From the NCBI RefSeq assembly GCF_008180195.1, contig NZ_VTAV01000006.1:124001-188000 (forward strand): a stretch of 64,000 nt of DNA, in the 5' to 3' direction. The DNA is from Sphingobacterium phlebotomi. GTDB lineage: Bacteria; Bacteroidota; Bacteroidia; Sphingobacteriales; Sphingobacteriaceae. Shown one piece after another: positions 9,624-18,328 of the stretch (positions are counted from its first letter, which is position 1; every line of letters starts with the position of its first letter). The notes under the pieces were generated by a model. That model did no database searches. It was given only the letters and a program-made list of their open reading frames with translations, and was not told where the DNA came from. The translations under genes were made by a program, and so were the position numbers.

Positions 9624-11192
9624 ATGATAAAAAATTGGATTACAGCATGCTTACTTGTACCTGCACTCCATAGTTGTGCTGTAGCACAACAGCAAGATCC
9701 GGTACAGATGAAATATGCGGATCTCCTGACAGAGGAAACCGCGAGAAAGCATTTGACGCTATTAGCATCACCAGAATTTGAAGGGCGTGGTACGGGTCAA
9801 AAAGGAGGTGAAAAAACAGCACATTATCTTGCTGAACAATTTAAATCCTATGGCTTGAAAACAGCGGTAGATGGAAACTATTTTCAGCCCGTAAACCTAG
9901 CCAAAGTTTCCTATCAGGTACAGCGGTTTATATTGAATGGGGCGGCTTATGAAAATGGCACAGATTTCTTCGTACAGGGCGATAATAAACAAACCACCTA
10001 CCATGCGGATGATATCGTATTTGTTGGTTACGGCATTCAAGATAAAAAGCACAATGACCTAGCTAATGTAGACATTCGTGGCAAAGTGGTCTTCGTTATC
10101 AACGAAGGAGAACCCAAGGATGCGAATGGCCATTCCATTGTTACCGGCAGCAAAAAAATGTCGGAATGGGCCAGTAGCCGATTTAAGCGCGTACAGGAAC
10201 TTCTCAAGAAAAATCCAAAAATGATTTTGGCAACAGGCGATTATGTTGATCAAAATATGGAGCGGTTCGGGAAACGCTTAACAGGTGGCCGGTTCTCTTT
10301 AGATGATGGAAATGACGTCGTATCCGGTACAACCCAAGCGCCGGTCGTCAATATTTCCACAAGATTGGCAAATGAGCTATTGGCACTGCATAAAACCAGT
10401 TTTGAACAGCAGAAAAATAACCCCTCTACTTTCACCATTCCAACAAAAGTAGATGCTGAAATGGGCATTACGAAAGAAAAATTTACAGATCCCAATGTAC
10501 TCGGTTTCTTGGAAGGTTCGGACTTAAAAGACGAGATTGTCATCATCGTAGGACATTATGACCATGACGGTATATTACCCAATGGAACTTTTTTCCCAGG
10601 GGCGGATGATAACGGTTCTGGTACAGTGGGTGTATTGGAACTTGCTCGTGTCTTTGCACAAGCGAAGAAAGAGGGTAAAGGTAATCGTAGAAGCTTGTTA
10701 TTTATCGGTTTGGCGGCGGAAGAAAAGGGATTGTTGGGTTCAAAATTTTATGTGGAAAACCCTATCTTCCCACTTGAAAATACCGTTGCATGTATCAACA
10801 TGGACATGATGGGACGTATAGATGATAAGCATTTGAACGGAAATCACAATTACATCCACGCTATCGGGCTGGATAAACTGAGCTCTGAATTAAAACAAAT
10901 AACAGAGACTGTAAACAATACGTATACGCAAATGGAACTGGATTATATGTATGATGATCCTAAAGATCCGATGCGTCTATATTATCGTTCAGACCATTAC
11001 AACTTTGCCGAAAAAGGTATTCCGTCAGCCTTCTTTTTCTCTGGGCTGCATCCACACTACCACACCCCGGAAGATACGGTTGATAAAATCGACTTCCCTA
11101 TGATGGTAAAGCGGGAGAAATTGGTTTTCCACGTTACCTGGGAAATTGCCAATCGTGATAAGCGGTTACCGGTTGATTCTAATAAGGAGTAA
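9624..11192 (+). CDS. Secreted M28-family zinc aminopeptidase
   Basis: A 522-residue exported exopeptidase. The N-terminus has a hydrophobic signal with LHSCAVAQ, which could be a lipobox (Cys retained) or a signal peptidase I site (AVAQ). A PA-like insert domain follows, then the M28 zinc core: VGHYDHDG (His, Asp), GADDNGSG (bridging Asp), EEKGLLGS (catalytic Glu and Glu ligand), NMDMMGR (Asp) and SDHYNF (His). All zinc ligands are present. The start is the ATG at 9624, two codons after a TTG. It probably releases N-terminal amino acids from peptides in the periplasm or at the cell surface. Confidence 0.9.
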   Translation: MIKNWITACLLVPALHSCAVAQQQDPVQMKYADLLTEETARKHLTLLASPEFEGRGTGQKGGEKTAHYLAEQFKSYGLKTAVDGNYFQPVNLAKVSYQVQRFILNGAAYENGTDFFVQGDNKQTTYHADDIVFVGYGIQDKKHNDLANVDIRGKVVFVINEGEPKDANGHSIVTGSKKMSEWASSRFKRVQELLKKNPKMILATGDYVDQNMERFGKRLTGGRFSLDDGNDVVSGTTQAPVVNISTRLANELLALHKTSFEQQKNNPSTFTIPTKVDAEMGITKEKFTDPNVLGFLEGSDLKDEIVIIVGHYDHDGILPNGTFFPGADDNGSGTVGVLELARVFAQAKKEGKGNRRSLLFIGLAAEEKGLLGSKFYVENPIFPLENTVACINMDMMGRIDDKHLNGNHNYIHAIGLDKLSSELKQITETVNNTYTQMELDYMYDDPKDPMRLYYRSDHYNFAEKGIPSAFFFSGLHPHYHTPEDTVDKIDFPMMVKREKLVFHVTWEIANRDKRLPVDSNKE

Positions 11193-11208
11193 GAAAAAAC
11201 AAACAGAT

Positions 11209-12198
11209 ATGGAATATAGAAAATTAGGTAATAGTGATTTGCAAGTATCTGCCATTACATTCGGTGCTTGGGCGGCTGGAGGATGGATGTGGGGCTCAAC
11301 GGATAGAAAAGAAGCTGTGGAGGCTATTCAAGCCTCCTATGATGTCGGGGTAACTTCCATCGATACCGCTCCTATATACGGACAAGGAACAAGTGAGGAG
11401 ATCGTCGGAGAAGCCATACGGAATATTCCACGTGATAAAGTACAGCTCTTGACAAAATTTGGTATGCGATGGGATCTGGGTTACGCAAAAGGTGATTTCG
11501 CGATGCATACAAAAGACAACGACGGCAAAGCATTAGATGTCTACAGATATGCTGGAAAAGAGAGTGTCATATATGAATGTGAACAAAGCTTGAAGCGATT
11601 GGGAACGGACTATATTGATTTATATCAAATTCATTGGCCGGATTCCACTACACCTATTTCGGAAACTTTTGAAGCTGTCTCTCGATTAATAGAACAGGGA
11701 AAGGTACGTTATGCCGGCGTGTGCAATTATTCCAGCGCACAGATGGCGGAAGCAGGGCAAATTGTAAATTTGGTTTCCAATCAAGTTCCATTCAGCATGG
11801 TGAAACGTGATATTGAAACCGAAACTCTCCAGTACTGTTTACAACACAACAAATCTATTTTAGCCTATAGCCCGCTTCAACGCGGCCTATTAACCGGTAA
11901 AATCCATCCAGGTTATACTTTTCAAGAAGGCGATCATCGCGCTTCTTTACCATATTTCCAGCCTGATTTTATCGAGAAAACAAATGTGCTGTTAAATAAG
12001 ATAAAACCTATCGCCGACAGCAAAAATGCTTCTCTAAGCCAGTTAGTACTACGATGGACGATTGAACGTTCAGGTATCACCATAGCATTGGCAGGTGCCC
12101 GGAATGCCCAACAAGCACTCCAAAATGCTAAGAGTATAGACATTCAGTTGACAGCAGAAGAAATCGAAACAATAAATCAATTGGTGGAGGCTTTTTAG
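11209..12198 (+). CDS. Aldo/keto reductase
   Basis: A cytosolic NADPH-dependent reductase of 329 residues with the (beta/alpha)8 AKR fold. The catalytic tetrad is visible as Asp52 and Tyr57 (SIDTAPIYG), Lys83 (LLTKFG) and His142 (YQIHWPD). The cofactor segment near the end ([10 protein letters not shown]) is also present. An AAGGAG-type site precedes the ATG at 11209. The gene ends one base before cbpA, so the chaperone genes are translated from the same message. The substrate is unknown; the family reduces aldehydes and sugars. Confidence 0.9.
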   Translation: MEYRKLGNSDLQVSAITFGAWAAGGWMWGSTDRKEAVEAIQASYDVGVTSIDTAPIYGQGTSEEIVGEAIRNIPRDKVQLLTKFGMRWDLGYAKGDFAMHTKDNDGKALDVYRYAGKESVIYECEQSLKRLGTDYIDLYQIHWPDSTTPISETFEAVSRLIEQGKVRYAGVCNYSSAQMAEAGQIVNLVSNQVPFSMVKRDIETETLQYCLQHNKSILAYSPLQRGLLTGKIHPGYTFQEGDHRASLPYFQPDFIEKTNVLLNKIKPIADSKNASLSQLVLRWTIERSGITIALAGARNAQQALQNAKSIDIQLTAEEIETINQLVEAF

Positions 12199-12199
12199 T

Positions 12200-13117
12200 A
12201 TGGCTTTTGTAGATTATTATAAAGTATTGGGGGTGGAGAAAAATGCATCCCAAGATGATATTAAGAAAGCGTATAGAAAGCTCGCCCGAAAATATCATCC
12301 GGATCTAAATCCGAATGATGAAGATGCAAAAAAAAGATTTCAAGAAATCAACGAAGCAAATGAGGTATTAACCGATCCGGAAAAGCGAAAAAAATATGAT
12401 CAGTACGGTGAGCACTGGAAGCAAGGGGAAGCCTATGAGCAGGCACAGCAGCAACAGCGTAGCCGCGGCGCCAGCGGGGGTAATACAGGAAACCCCTTTG
12501 AAGGCTTTGATTTTGACTATTCGGGAAATTATGACACCGGTGAGTTTTCAGATTTCTTCGAGCAAATGTTTGGTAGCCGACATGGCGGTGGCAGACAAAC
12601 CAAGTTTAGGGGAAACGATTATCATTCGGTACTAGAACTGACCTTACAGCAAGCCTATACCACTCATCAACAGATGTTTACTGTAAACGGCAAGTATATT
12701 CGGATTACGATTCCGGCAGGCGTAGAAAATGGTCAAAAAATCAAACTCAACAGACAAGGAAGCGAAGGGGTTAACGGCGGACCGAGCGGCGACCTCTATA
12801 TTGAATTTAATATCTTATCCGATCCTTATTTTCAACGTAAGGGAAATGACCTTTACACGGCGCAGGATATTGACCTATATACAGCATTATTGGGCGGAGA
12901 AACCATAGTGAATACATTTGCCGGAAAAATCAAAGTTAAGATCAATCCGGAAACACAAAATGAAACTAAAATTCGTTTAAAAGGGAAAGGTTTCCCCGTA
13001 TACAAGAAAGACGGGCAGTTTGGGGATTTGTATGTGACGTTACATGTGAAGCTTCCTACTAAGCTTAACGATAAAGAAAAGGAACTATTTCAACAATTGG
13101 CCAATCTAAAAAAATAA
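12200..13117 (+). CDS. cbpA: DnaJ-class co-chaperone CbpA
   Basis: A J-domain protein that stimulates DnaK. Residues 1-70 are a J domain with His33-Pro34-Asp35. A Gly/Phe-rich linker follows (about 80-135), then two beta-sandwich C-terminal substrate-binding domains. The Cys-rich zinc finger of DnaJ is missing, which together with the 305-residue length and the adjacent cbpM identifies CbpA. It starts one base after the reductase stop codon. Confidence 0.93.
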   Translation: MAFVDYYKVLGVEKNASQDDIKKAYRKLARKYHPDLNPNDEDAKKRFQEINEANEVLTDPEKRKKYDQYGEHWKQGEAYEQAQQQQRSRGASGGNTGNPFEGFDFDYSGNYDTGEFSDFFEQMFGSRHGGGRQTKFRGNDYHSVLELTLQQAYTTHQQMFTVNGKYIRITIPAGVENGQKIKLNRQGSEGVNGGPSGDLYIEFNILSDPYFQRKGNDLYTAQDIDLYTALLGGETIVNTFAGKIKVKINPETQNETKIRLKGKGFPVYKKDGQFGDLYVTLHVKLPTKLNDKEKELFQQLANLKK

Positions 13118-13120
13118 GCT

Positions 13121-13402
13121 ATGGAACGGACTTTAATTAGGATAATAGACGTCTGCCAATCGCACAAAATAGAGCTACAATTTATTCGAAACCTTTCTAG
13201 AAATGGTTTGATTGAAGTGGTAGTGCGGAATGAAGAGGAATTCGTAAAAGAAGAAGAATTGAAAGCGTTGGAACAATTTGCTACTTGGCATTATGATTTG
13301 GAAATTAACCTACAAGGCATTGAGGTCGCACAGCATCTTTTGCATAAAATAGAACAATTACAGGAGGAAATTAGACTGTTACGCGTTGAAATACGACAAT
13401 AA
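13121..13402 (+). CDS. cbpM: CbpA modulator CbpM
   Basis: A 93-residue MerR-like helical protein with a C-terminal coiled coil (HKIEQLQEEIRLLRVEI). In other bacteria CbpM binds the CbpA J domain and blocks its action on DnaK. It follows cbpA by three bases, the usual arrangement. Sequence alone gives only a weak signal; the context makes the call. Confidence 0.85.
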   Translation: MERTLIRIIDVCQSHKIELQFIRNLSRNGLIEVVVRNEEEFVKEEELKALEQFATWHYDLEINLQGIEVAQHLLHKIEQLQEEIRLLRVEIRQ

Positions 13403-13440
13403 AGTTCCAACCAGTATTGGAATTTATAGGTTGGAACTTT
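13401..13440. terminator. Bidirectional terminator between cbpM and the M56 gene
   Basis: Perfect 12-base arms (13401-13412 AAAGTTCCAACC and 13429-13440) with A runs on one side and T runs on the other, so it can stop transcription in both directions. It overlaps the cbpM stop codon and ends eight bases before the convergent M56 gene. Confidence 0.8.
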
Positions 13441-13448
13441 ATGTGACA

Positions 13449-15005
13449 TTACATTATCCTGCTACTGGTTAAATATCCAGGTTCAATAACACCGTACCCA
13501 TCCGGCGAACTTAGTTTCACGGGAAGTTCATAATGGTATTCTACCGCTTGCCCATCTAAAATACCGGGTTTCCAGGCCCCGAATTTCAAAATGACATCAT
13601 GCACTCTTTTACCCGCACCGGTAACCGGTTCTTTCAGCGTTTTCAAATCTCTAATCTCTCCATTTTTTCCCACAACGAAACTAACAATAACCTCTCCCGA
13701 AGCTTTTTGATCTGCAAATTCCTGCGGGAAGTGATACCATTTACCAATGTATTTTCTCCATGCATTTAATCCGCCTTTCGGTTCCGGTGAGACATCTACA
13801 CGTGTATGATTTTCAATTATTTTTCCAGAAGCATCAAACTTGAAACCTACCCAGCCTTTACTATCGACTGCCTTTCCATCTTCTTCGGCCGGTTTCCATG
13901 TACTTTTCGAAATCAGCCGAACGGCTTCATCAAAAAATGGCTTGCCAAATTGCGTCCCCTCTGCTAACTGGAAATCACTTAATTTTCCTGTTTGGCTTAC
14001 ATTAAATCTAACAGACAAAAAAGGGTCCTTATCCGCAGGGTCAATTATCCCAGGTATTTTGTAATTCTCGATGAACCATTTCATAAAGACTTCTCTGCCC
14101 TTTTCAGGTTCAGGTGGAACGCGATTTTTTTGCGTTGAAGACAGTGAGATTTCTAGGCTTTCGAACCGCTGCACTTGATTATCGATAGGCTCCTTAATTG
14201 AGTGGTTAAAAGCCAAAGCGACTCCAGACACGATTAATACCGTCGGCACAATCAATAGGTATTTTACACGACTTATTTTCTTCGATTTATTTTTGAATAA
14301 CATCATAATACGTTGTTTTAAAAATGATTGATTGGAAAACTCGTGCACCAATACACGATGGGAAACATCCATCGCATTTGCAACCAGCAACTCCGCATAC
14401 TGCACCTTATCTTTTGAACATGCTTTATCAGCAATACATTCGTGCTGAAATTTAAGTTCTTTCACGTAGAAGTAAAAAATCGGATTGAACCAATTCAACG
14501 CCCGCACGGCTTCCAAAAACAGGATGTCATAACTGTGACCCTGCTTTATGTGAATCTGCTCATGCGAAGCAATCACATCGCGGTGGCTAGCTCCCTCGGC
14601 AATAAACAGACGGTTGAAAAAAGAAAAGCTCTTTTGTTCCGTAATATTCCCTCCCAGAGCCGTAAACACGCGATGCAACCGAATACCTAACCAAAGCAAC
14701 ATTAGCCCTGCACCTATGACATAAACAAATCGAACCCAATCCATAGCTGACCAAGCATAGTTATATGTCACCGCATCCGTCGGCACAGCTTTCAATTCGA
14801 CAAAATCAATAACAACCAATGGTTGGTAAACTTCTTTATGTTGGCTCAAATCGATAAATTGTAATAGCGGAATGGCAAAAGAAATGGCAACTGTGCTCAA
14901 TAAATAAATCCTATTCCATTGGAAAAACGTAAGAGGTTTCAACACCAATAAGTATATTCCAAAGAACAGTATCAACGATACGTTTGCTAAAATCAGATAT
15001 GTCAT
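13449..15005 (-). CDS. BlaR1-like M56 membrane peptidase with two TonB-C-like domains
   Basis: A 518-residue membrane sensor/protease. Hydrophobic segments lie at about 5-25, 33-50 and 92-110, followed by the zinc motif HEQIH (148-152) and the downstream ligand region FQHECIADKAC. Another membrane segment is at about 246-264. The periplasmic tail then has two segments with the TonB C-terminal pattern (VRFNVSQTGKLSDF...; VSFVVGKNGEIRDL...). The partner blaI is 11 bases upstream. By analogy with BlaR1/MecR1 it should cut or inactivate BlaI on a signal. The TonB-like tail replaces the beta-lactam sensor domain, so the signal is probably not a beta-lactam. Confidence 0.88.
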   Translation of the reverse strand: MTYLILANVSLILFFGIYLLVLKPLTFFQWNRIYLLSTVAISFAIPLLQFIDLSQHKEVYQPLVVIDFVELKAVPTDAVTYNYAWSAMDWVRFVYVIGAGLMLLWLGIRLHRVFTALGGNITEQKSFSFFNRLFIAEGASHRDVIASHEQIHIKQGHSYDILFLEAVRALNWFNPIFYFYVKELKFQHECIADKACSKDKVQYAELLVANAMDVSHRVLVHEFSNQSFLKQRIMMLFKNKSKKISRVKYLLIVPTVLIVSGVALAFNHSIKEPIDNQVQRFESLEISLSSTQKNRVPPEPEKGREVFMKWFIENYKIPGIIDPADKDPFLSVRFNVSQTGKLSDFQLAEGTQFGKPFFDEAVRLISKSTWKPAEEDGKAVDSKGWVGFKFDASGKIIENHTRVDVSPEPKGGLNAWRKYIGKWYHFPQEFADQKASGEVIVSFVVGKNGEIRDLKTLKEPVTGAGKRVHDVILKFGAWKPGILDGQAVEYHYELPVKLSSPDGYGVIEPGYLTSSRIM

Positions 15006-15016
15006 AGCTTATGTGT

Positions 15017-15388
15017 TTATTTTTTATTCCGTTGGATAATTTGGATAATCTCATCCAGTTCCTTTACATCCACTTTCTTTTCTTCAAGAAAAAAAGACAG
15101 CATACTCGTTGCGGAATTATCGAAATAATTCTGCAAAAGTTTTCCGGTAATTATTTTCTTATATTCTTCTTTACTGATCTTTGGCAAATAACGATGGCTC
15201 TTGCCAAAAGATTCATGGTCTACAAAACCCTTGGTTTCTAGAATCCGAATAATAGTAGATACTGTATTATATGCCGGCTTGGGATCGGGTAACCGTGCGA
15301 TAATCTCTTTCACAAATCCGCCATTCATTTCCCACAGTTCTTGCATGATCTGTTCCTCGGCCTTTGTAAGTTCTTTTATTTCGTTCAT
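15017..15388 (-). CDS. BlaI/MecI-family repressor
   Basis: A 123-residue winged-helix repressor. The N-terminal ELTKAEEQIMQELWEMNGGFVKEI and the YNTVSTIIRILETKGFVDHE recognition segment are typical, and the C-terminal helices form the dimer. The start MNEIKEL at 15388 is chosen over a Met six codons earlier because family members begin at this point. It is in one operon with the M56 protease. A long dyad 54 bases upstream is its likely operator. Confidence 0.92.
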   Translation of the reverse strand: MNEIKELTKAEEQIMQELWEMNGGFVKEIIARLPDPKPAYNTVSTIIRILETKGFVDHESFGKSHRYLPKISKEEYKKIITGKLLQNYFDNSATSMLSFFLEEKKVDVKELDEIIQIIQRNKK

Positions 15389-15441
15389 TATACTGTTTAT
15401 TAACATACGACAATATTGCCTGCAATCGATTGTAAAAACAA

Positions 15442-15489
15442 ATCTAAAACTAATTTTTTAGTTATACAACTAAAAAATTAGTTTTAGAT
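15442..15489. promoter_or_regulatory. Double BlaI-type operator
   Basis: A perfect 48-base dyad: 22-base arms at 15442-15463 and 15468-15489 around ATAC. Each arm is itself an imperfect palindrome of the form AACTAA-N4-TTAGTT, so the site offers four half-sites and could hold two BlaI dimers. The dyad abuts a CAAA (minus-strand TTTG, 15439-15442) that fits a blaI -33 box. It lies 36 bases before the TATCTTTG box of the divergent kinase gene, so it may control both units. Confidence 0.65.
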
Positions 15490-15524
15490 AAAAAAACAGA
15501 AGGTCAGCGTTATAAAAAATCGGT

Positions 15525-15532
15525 TATCTTTG
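15525..15532 (+). promoter_or_regulatory. -7 promoter box of the histidine kinase gene
   Basis: TATCTTTG, a full match to the Bacteroidota TAnnTTTG box, 13 bases before the ATG. No convincing TTTG -33 box lies at the usual spacing, which may mean activator dependence. Confidence 0.5.
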
Positions 15533-15545
15533 TAAAAAAACTTCT

Positions 15546-16604
15546 ATGGGATTTATATGCTATCAACACCGATACCCGCTGAAATACTGGATTAAAAGAA
15601 GTGCCGCCTTTTCATTATGTATCGTTTCGATTCCGATAATTAATGCCATATACACTGATCAGGCCAACTTTTGGCTAAATACCTGTATAAGCTTTGCGGG
15701 ACTTTTCAGTATTATTGTAAGCAGTCTTGCGATTCACGTCCACTTTGACGTAAAGGATCCCATCAAATCGCCCACAAAGGTGAAAGTGTTGGTCTTTTTA
15801 GTAACCTTTATAATCTGTAAAGGCACATTAGCGCTATTCTACTACTTAGGGACGCTTAGTCCAGAAGAGAATAAAATCATCGGGGGATCTCTTTTTAATT
15901 TCATTTTCCTTGCCGCCTTTAGGGCAGCTGTTATAGACTTTATCGTTTTGCTCTGGTTATATTTCTTGATGACGGATTACTTTAAAAACCAACTGGAATT
16001 AGAAAGATCAAAATTAGACAAACTAAAAGAACGGGCTGTTAATCAAATGTTGCGCCAACAAGTTCAACCTCATTTTTTGTTCAACGCACTTTCTAGTTTG
16101 AAATCACTTATCAAAAAAGATAGTGCCAAGGCGGAGTCTTATTTATTACAGCTCTCTGATTATTTACGCGGAAGTTTTATGACATCTGAGGATGGACTAG
16201 CAACTGTCCAACAAGAACTCAAACTTTGCGAAGATTATCTTTCCATGCAAAAACTTCGGTTTAACGAAGCGATACAGTTTAATATTCAAGTTTCCGAAAA
16301 TGTGCAACAAGATTTGCTTCCTATTTTTTCTTTGCAACCGTTGGTTGATAATGCCCTGAAACATAATTTTTATACGATCGGTCATCCATTATTTATTACA
16401 ATTCGGGAGCAAAGCGGATGGATCGTTGTCAGCAACAATGTATGTTTACGCAAACCCTCTACGGGAGAAAATAATAATTATGGACTCAATAACCTCAAAG
16501 AACGGTTCAGTTATTACCTTCAAGACAGTGTAATTATTCACGAGAATGTGACTACTTTTGAGGTACAGCTTAAACTTATTCAACATGAGAACGATCATCA
16601 TTGA
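15546..16604 (+). CDS. LytS-type membrane sensor histidine kinase
   Basis: A 352-residue kinase with four to five hydrophobic segments (about 20-36, 46-66, 82-102, 115-142), then a short coiled coil and the His_kinase (PF06580) core. The phospho-accepting His176 lies in QQVQPHFLFNALSSL. The ATP site has the N-box PLVDNALKHN and the late YGLNNLKERF motif. There is no obvious periplasmic sensor domain, so the signal is probably sensed in the membrane. It overlaps the response regulator gene by 20 bases, so the two are translationally coupled. Confidence 0.92.
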   Translation: MGFICYQHRYPLKYWIKRSAAFSLCIVSIPIINAIYTDQANFWLNTCISFAGLFSIIVSSLAIHVHFDVKDPIKSPTKVKVLVFLVTFIICKGTLALFYYLGTLSPEENKIIGGSLFNFIFLAAFRAAVIDFIVLLWLYFLMTDYFKNQLELERSKLDKLKERAVNQMLRQQVQPHFLFNALSSLKSLIKKDSAKAESYLLQLSDYLRGSFMTSEDGLATVQQELKLCEDYLSMQKLRFNEAIQFNIQVSENVQQDLLPIFSLQPLVDNALKHNFYTIGHPLFITIREQSGWIVVSNNVCLRKPSTGENNNYGLNNLKERFSYYLQDSVIIHENVTTFEVQLKLIQHENDHH

Positions 16605-17343
16605 GGACGAAGATTTGACAGCAGAAGATTTATGCTCCACGCTGAAACGTTTAGAACCCAACATGCATCTCTGTGCCCGCTTAACAAATGTACGGGAGGC
16701 TATCCATTATTTTAAGAATGCCGAACCTGTTGATCTTATTTTCAGTGACATCCAACTGGGTGATGGCGAATCTTTCGACATTTTCAAAACAGTGCCGCCT
16801 AAGGCTCCCGTTGTATTTTGCACCGCTTATAACCAATATATGATGGAAGCTTTTCAGCATTTCGGCTTAGATTACGTTTTGAAACCTTTTTCGGACGAGA
16901 GCATTCAAAAGACGCTAGAGAAATATCGTCTTCTACGACAAGCTTTTAATAACACGGCATTAGATATGGTTCATTCGGTGAACAATAGTGGTAAAATAAT
17001 GGAAAGAACAAAGAAGTCCCTAGTTGTTATGCATGGTGACAAAATCATCCCTGTTCAAATAGCTGATATTGCCCTTTGTTATATTGAGTTCGACAATGTC
17101 TTCGTCAAAACACATGGTGGAAAAGAATATCTTATTAATAAAACCCTGGAAGAGATGGAACATTTGCTTGGTGGCGATTTCTTCCGGGTAAACCGACAAC
17201 ATATCCTAAATCGTGCTGCAATTGCCTTTGCAAATTTGGGATTATCACGTAAACTTGTCATCAATTTACGTGTTGACCATCCTATCAAGATTTCGATAAG
17301 CAAAGAAAAGTATCATGCTTTTATCCAATGGCTAGAGGGATAA
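16585..17343 (+). CDS. LytTR-family response regulator
   Basis: A 252-residue DNA-binding regulator. The receiver domain has an acidic pocket (IIIEDED), phospho-acceptor Asp55 (LIFSDIQL), and Lys99 in VLKPF. The C-terminal LytTR domain starts near residue 148 and contains VKTHGGKEYLINKTLEEME and FFRVNRQHILN. The start at 16585 (MRTIIIEDE) is the natural receiver start; an earlier TTG lies inside the kinase gene. Three direct repeats just downstream, before the next gene, are a candidate binding site. Confidence 0.93.
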   Translation: MRTIIIEDEDLTAEDLCSTLKRLEPNMHLCARLTNVREAIHYFKNAEPVDLIFSDIQLGDGESFDIFKTVPPKAPVVFCTAYNQYMMEAFQHFGLDYVLKPFSDESIQKTLEKYRLLRQAFNNTALDMVHSVNNSGKIMERTKKSLVVMHGDKIIPVQIADIALCYIEFDNVFVKTHGGKEYLINKTLEEMEHLLGGDFFRVNRQHILNRAAIAFANLGLSRKLVINLRVDHPIKISISKEKYHAFIQWLEG

Positions 17344-17371
17344 TCTGAGATTCGGATCAGAAAAGAAACGA

Positions 17372-17421
17372 TTCACCGAGAAAATTGACGGTTCAACCGA
17401 TATTTTGTCCGCTTCAACCGA
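17372..17421 (+). promoter_or_regulatory. Three spaced repeats, likely LytTR binding site
   Basis: TTCACCGA at 17372, TTCAACCGA at 17392 and TTCAACCGA at 17413. The 20- and 21-base spacings equal two DNA turns, as in LytTR-regulator sites that bind a dimer on one face. Near-matches to the -7 box follow at 17441-17448 (TACATTTC) and 17452-17459 (CATATTTG), which puts the repeats in an activator position for the small gene at 17517. Confidence 0.55.
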
Positions 17422-17516
17422 TTTTCAATAAAAATTCCGTTACATTTCATGCATATTTGTTTTGGTTATTAGTTAGGTTAATCCTGTCGTATTAATATTC
17501 AAAAAATAGTCTACTG

Positions 17517-17792
17517 ATGAACAAGTATGTATTGATTTTTAAAACCTCTATTCGAACAATTTTACAACGTTCCCATCTCATCTCGAAACTTTATCAGGTA
17601 TCGAAGGACATCAAATTTGCAACGATTGATCTGGATGATGAGGATTTTATATTGCGCATCGAGTCAACTCAGCGTAATGAAGATTTCATTTCCAGATTCC
17701 TGCATTTGGAAGGACATAAAGTGGCGTTTTTAGCCGCCTTTGAAAAAGATGAACAAGGGCGACCTTTGACGGTAAGCCATTTTCAGGAATAA
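17517..17792 (+). CDS. Small protein, possibly HMA-like fold without metal cysteines
   Basis: A 91-residue soluble protein of unknown function. The pattern of an opening beta strand (YVLIFKTSI), a helix, strand FATIDLDDEDFILRIES, helix and strand HKVAFL resembles the ferredoxin-like fold of heavy-metal-associated domains. The CxxC metal motif is absent and there is no cysteine at all. It has no signal peptide. The upstream repeats suggest that the LytTR regulator controls it. It could also be an unrelated small alpha/beta protein. Confidence 0.6.
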   Translation: MNKYVLIFKTSIRTILQRSHLISKLYQVSKDIKFATIDLDDEDFILRIESTQRNEDFISRFLHLEGHKVAFLAAFEKDEQGRPLTVSHFQE

Positions 17793-17807
17793 AGTAATAT
17801 TTTGATG

Positions 17808-18215
17808 TTAATCAAAGTTGAAGTTCTTTCTTCTATATTGTTTCTTTTGAGATTGCTTTTTCTTTCGATCTAGTCGATCCAAAATCTGAGCCTTAGGGAT
17901 TTTGGTTGCTACCCGTTTCTTATCCTTTTTTAATGCTTGTTGGACAAGATCAAAGAGACGTGCTGTGACAATTTCCTTATTCCTCGTTTGGCTTCTTTCG
18001 GTAGAAGCCTCCATTTGCAATAGACCATCTTTATTCAATCGGTTGGTTAATTTTTGACGAACACGTATTTTCTCCTCTTCTGTCAAGATTTCTGATTCAT
18101 TGATATTCCAGACAAGTGTTACTTTTGACTCCACCTTGTTTACGTGCTGTCCTCCTGCCCCTCCGGAACGAGAAGTTCTATATGTTAGCTCTTTCTTTAA
18201 TGACTCGTTGTCCAT
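17808..18215 (-). CDS. arfB: Alternative ribosome-rescue factor ArfB
   Basis: A peptidyl-tRNA hydrolase that frees stalled ribosomes lacking a stop codon. The 135-residue length fits ArfB/YaeJ rather than RF2. The catalytic GGQ (21-23) lies in SGGAGGQHVNKVESKV, and the basic C-terminal tail (RKKKQSQKKQYRRK) enters the mRNA channel. It converges with the small gene at 17517 across a 15-base gap that contains the weak hairpin TTTGAT-GTTA-ATCAAA. Confidence 0.93.
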   Translation of the reverse strand: MDNESLKKELTYRTSRSGGAGGQHVNKVESKVTLVWNINESEILTEEEKIRVRQKLTNRLNKDGLLQMEASTERSQTRNKEIVTARLFDLVQQALKKDKKRVATKIPKAQILDRLDRKKKQSQKKQYRRKNFNFD

Positions 18216-18253
18216 AATTTAAATATACATCATATCAGTTGTAAATAAAATTA

Positions 18254-18287
18254 TTGCAAAACAATTATAAAAGCATCCTTACCTTTG
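18254..18287 (+). promoter_or_regulatory. Promoter of bshA
   Basis: TTG at 18254-18256, a 23-base spacer and TACCTTTG at 18280-18287, a full Bacteroidota -7 box, in the divergent gap with arfB. Confidence 0.55.
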
Positions 18288-18328
18288 TAGCTTATCTTTA
18301 CGGACATTTAAAAAACAAACTACAGCAC

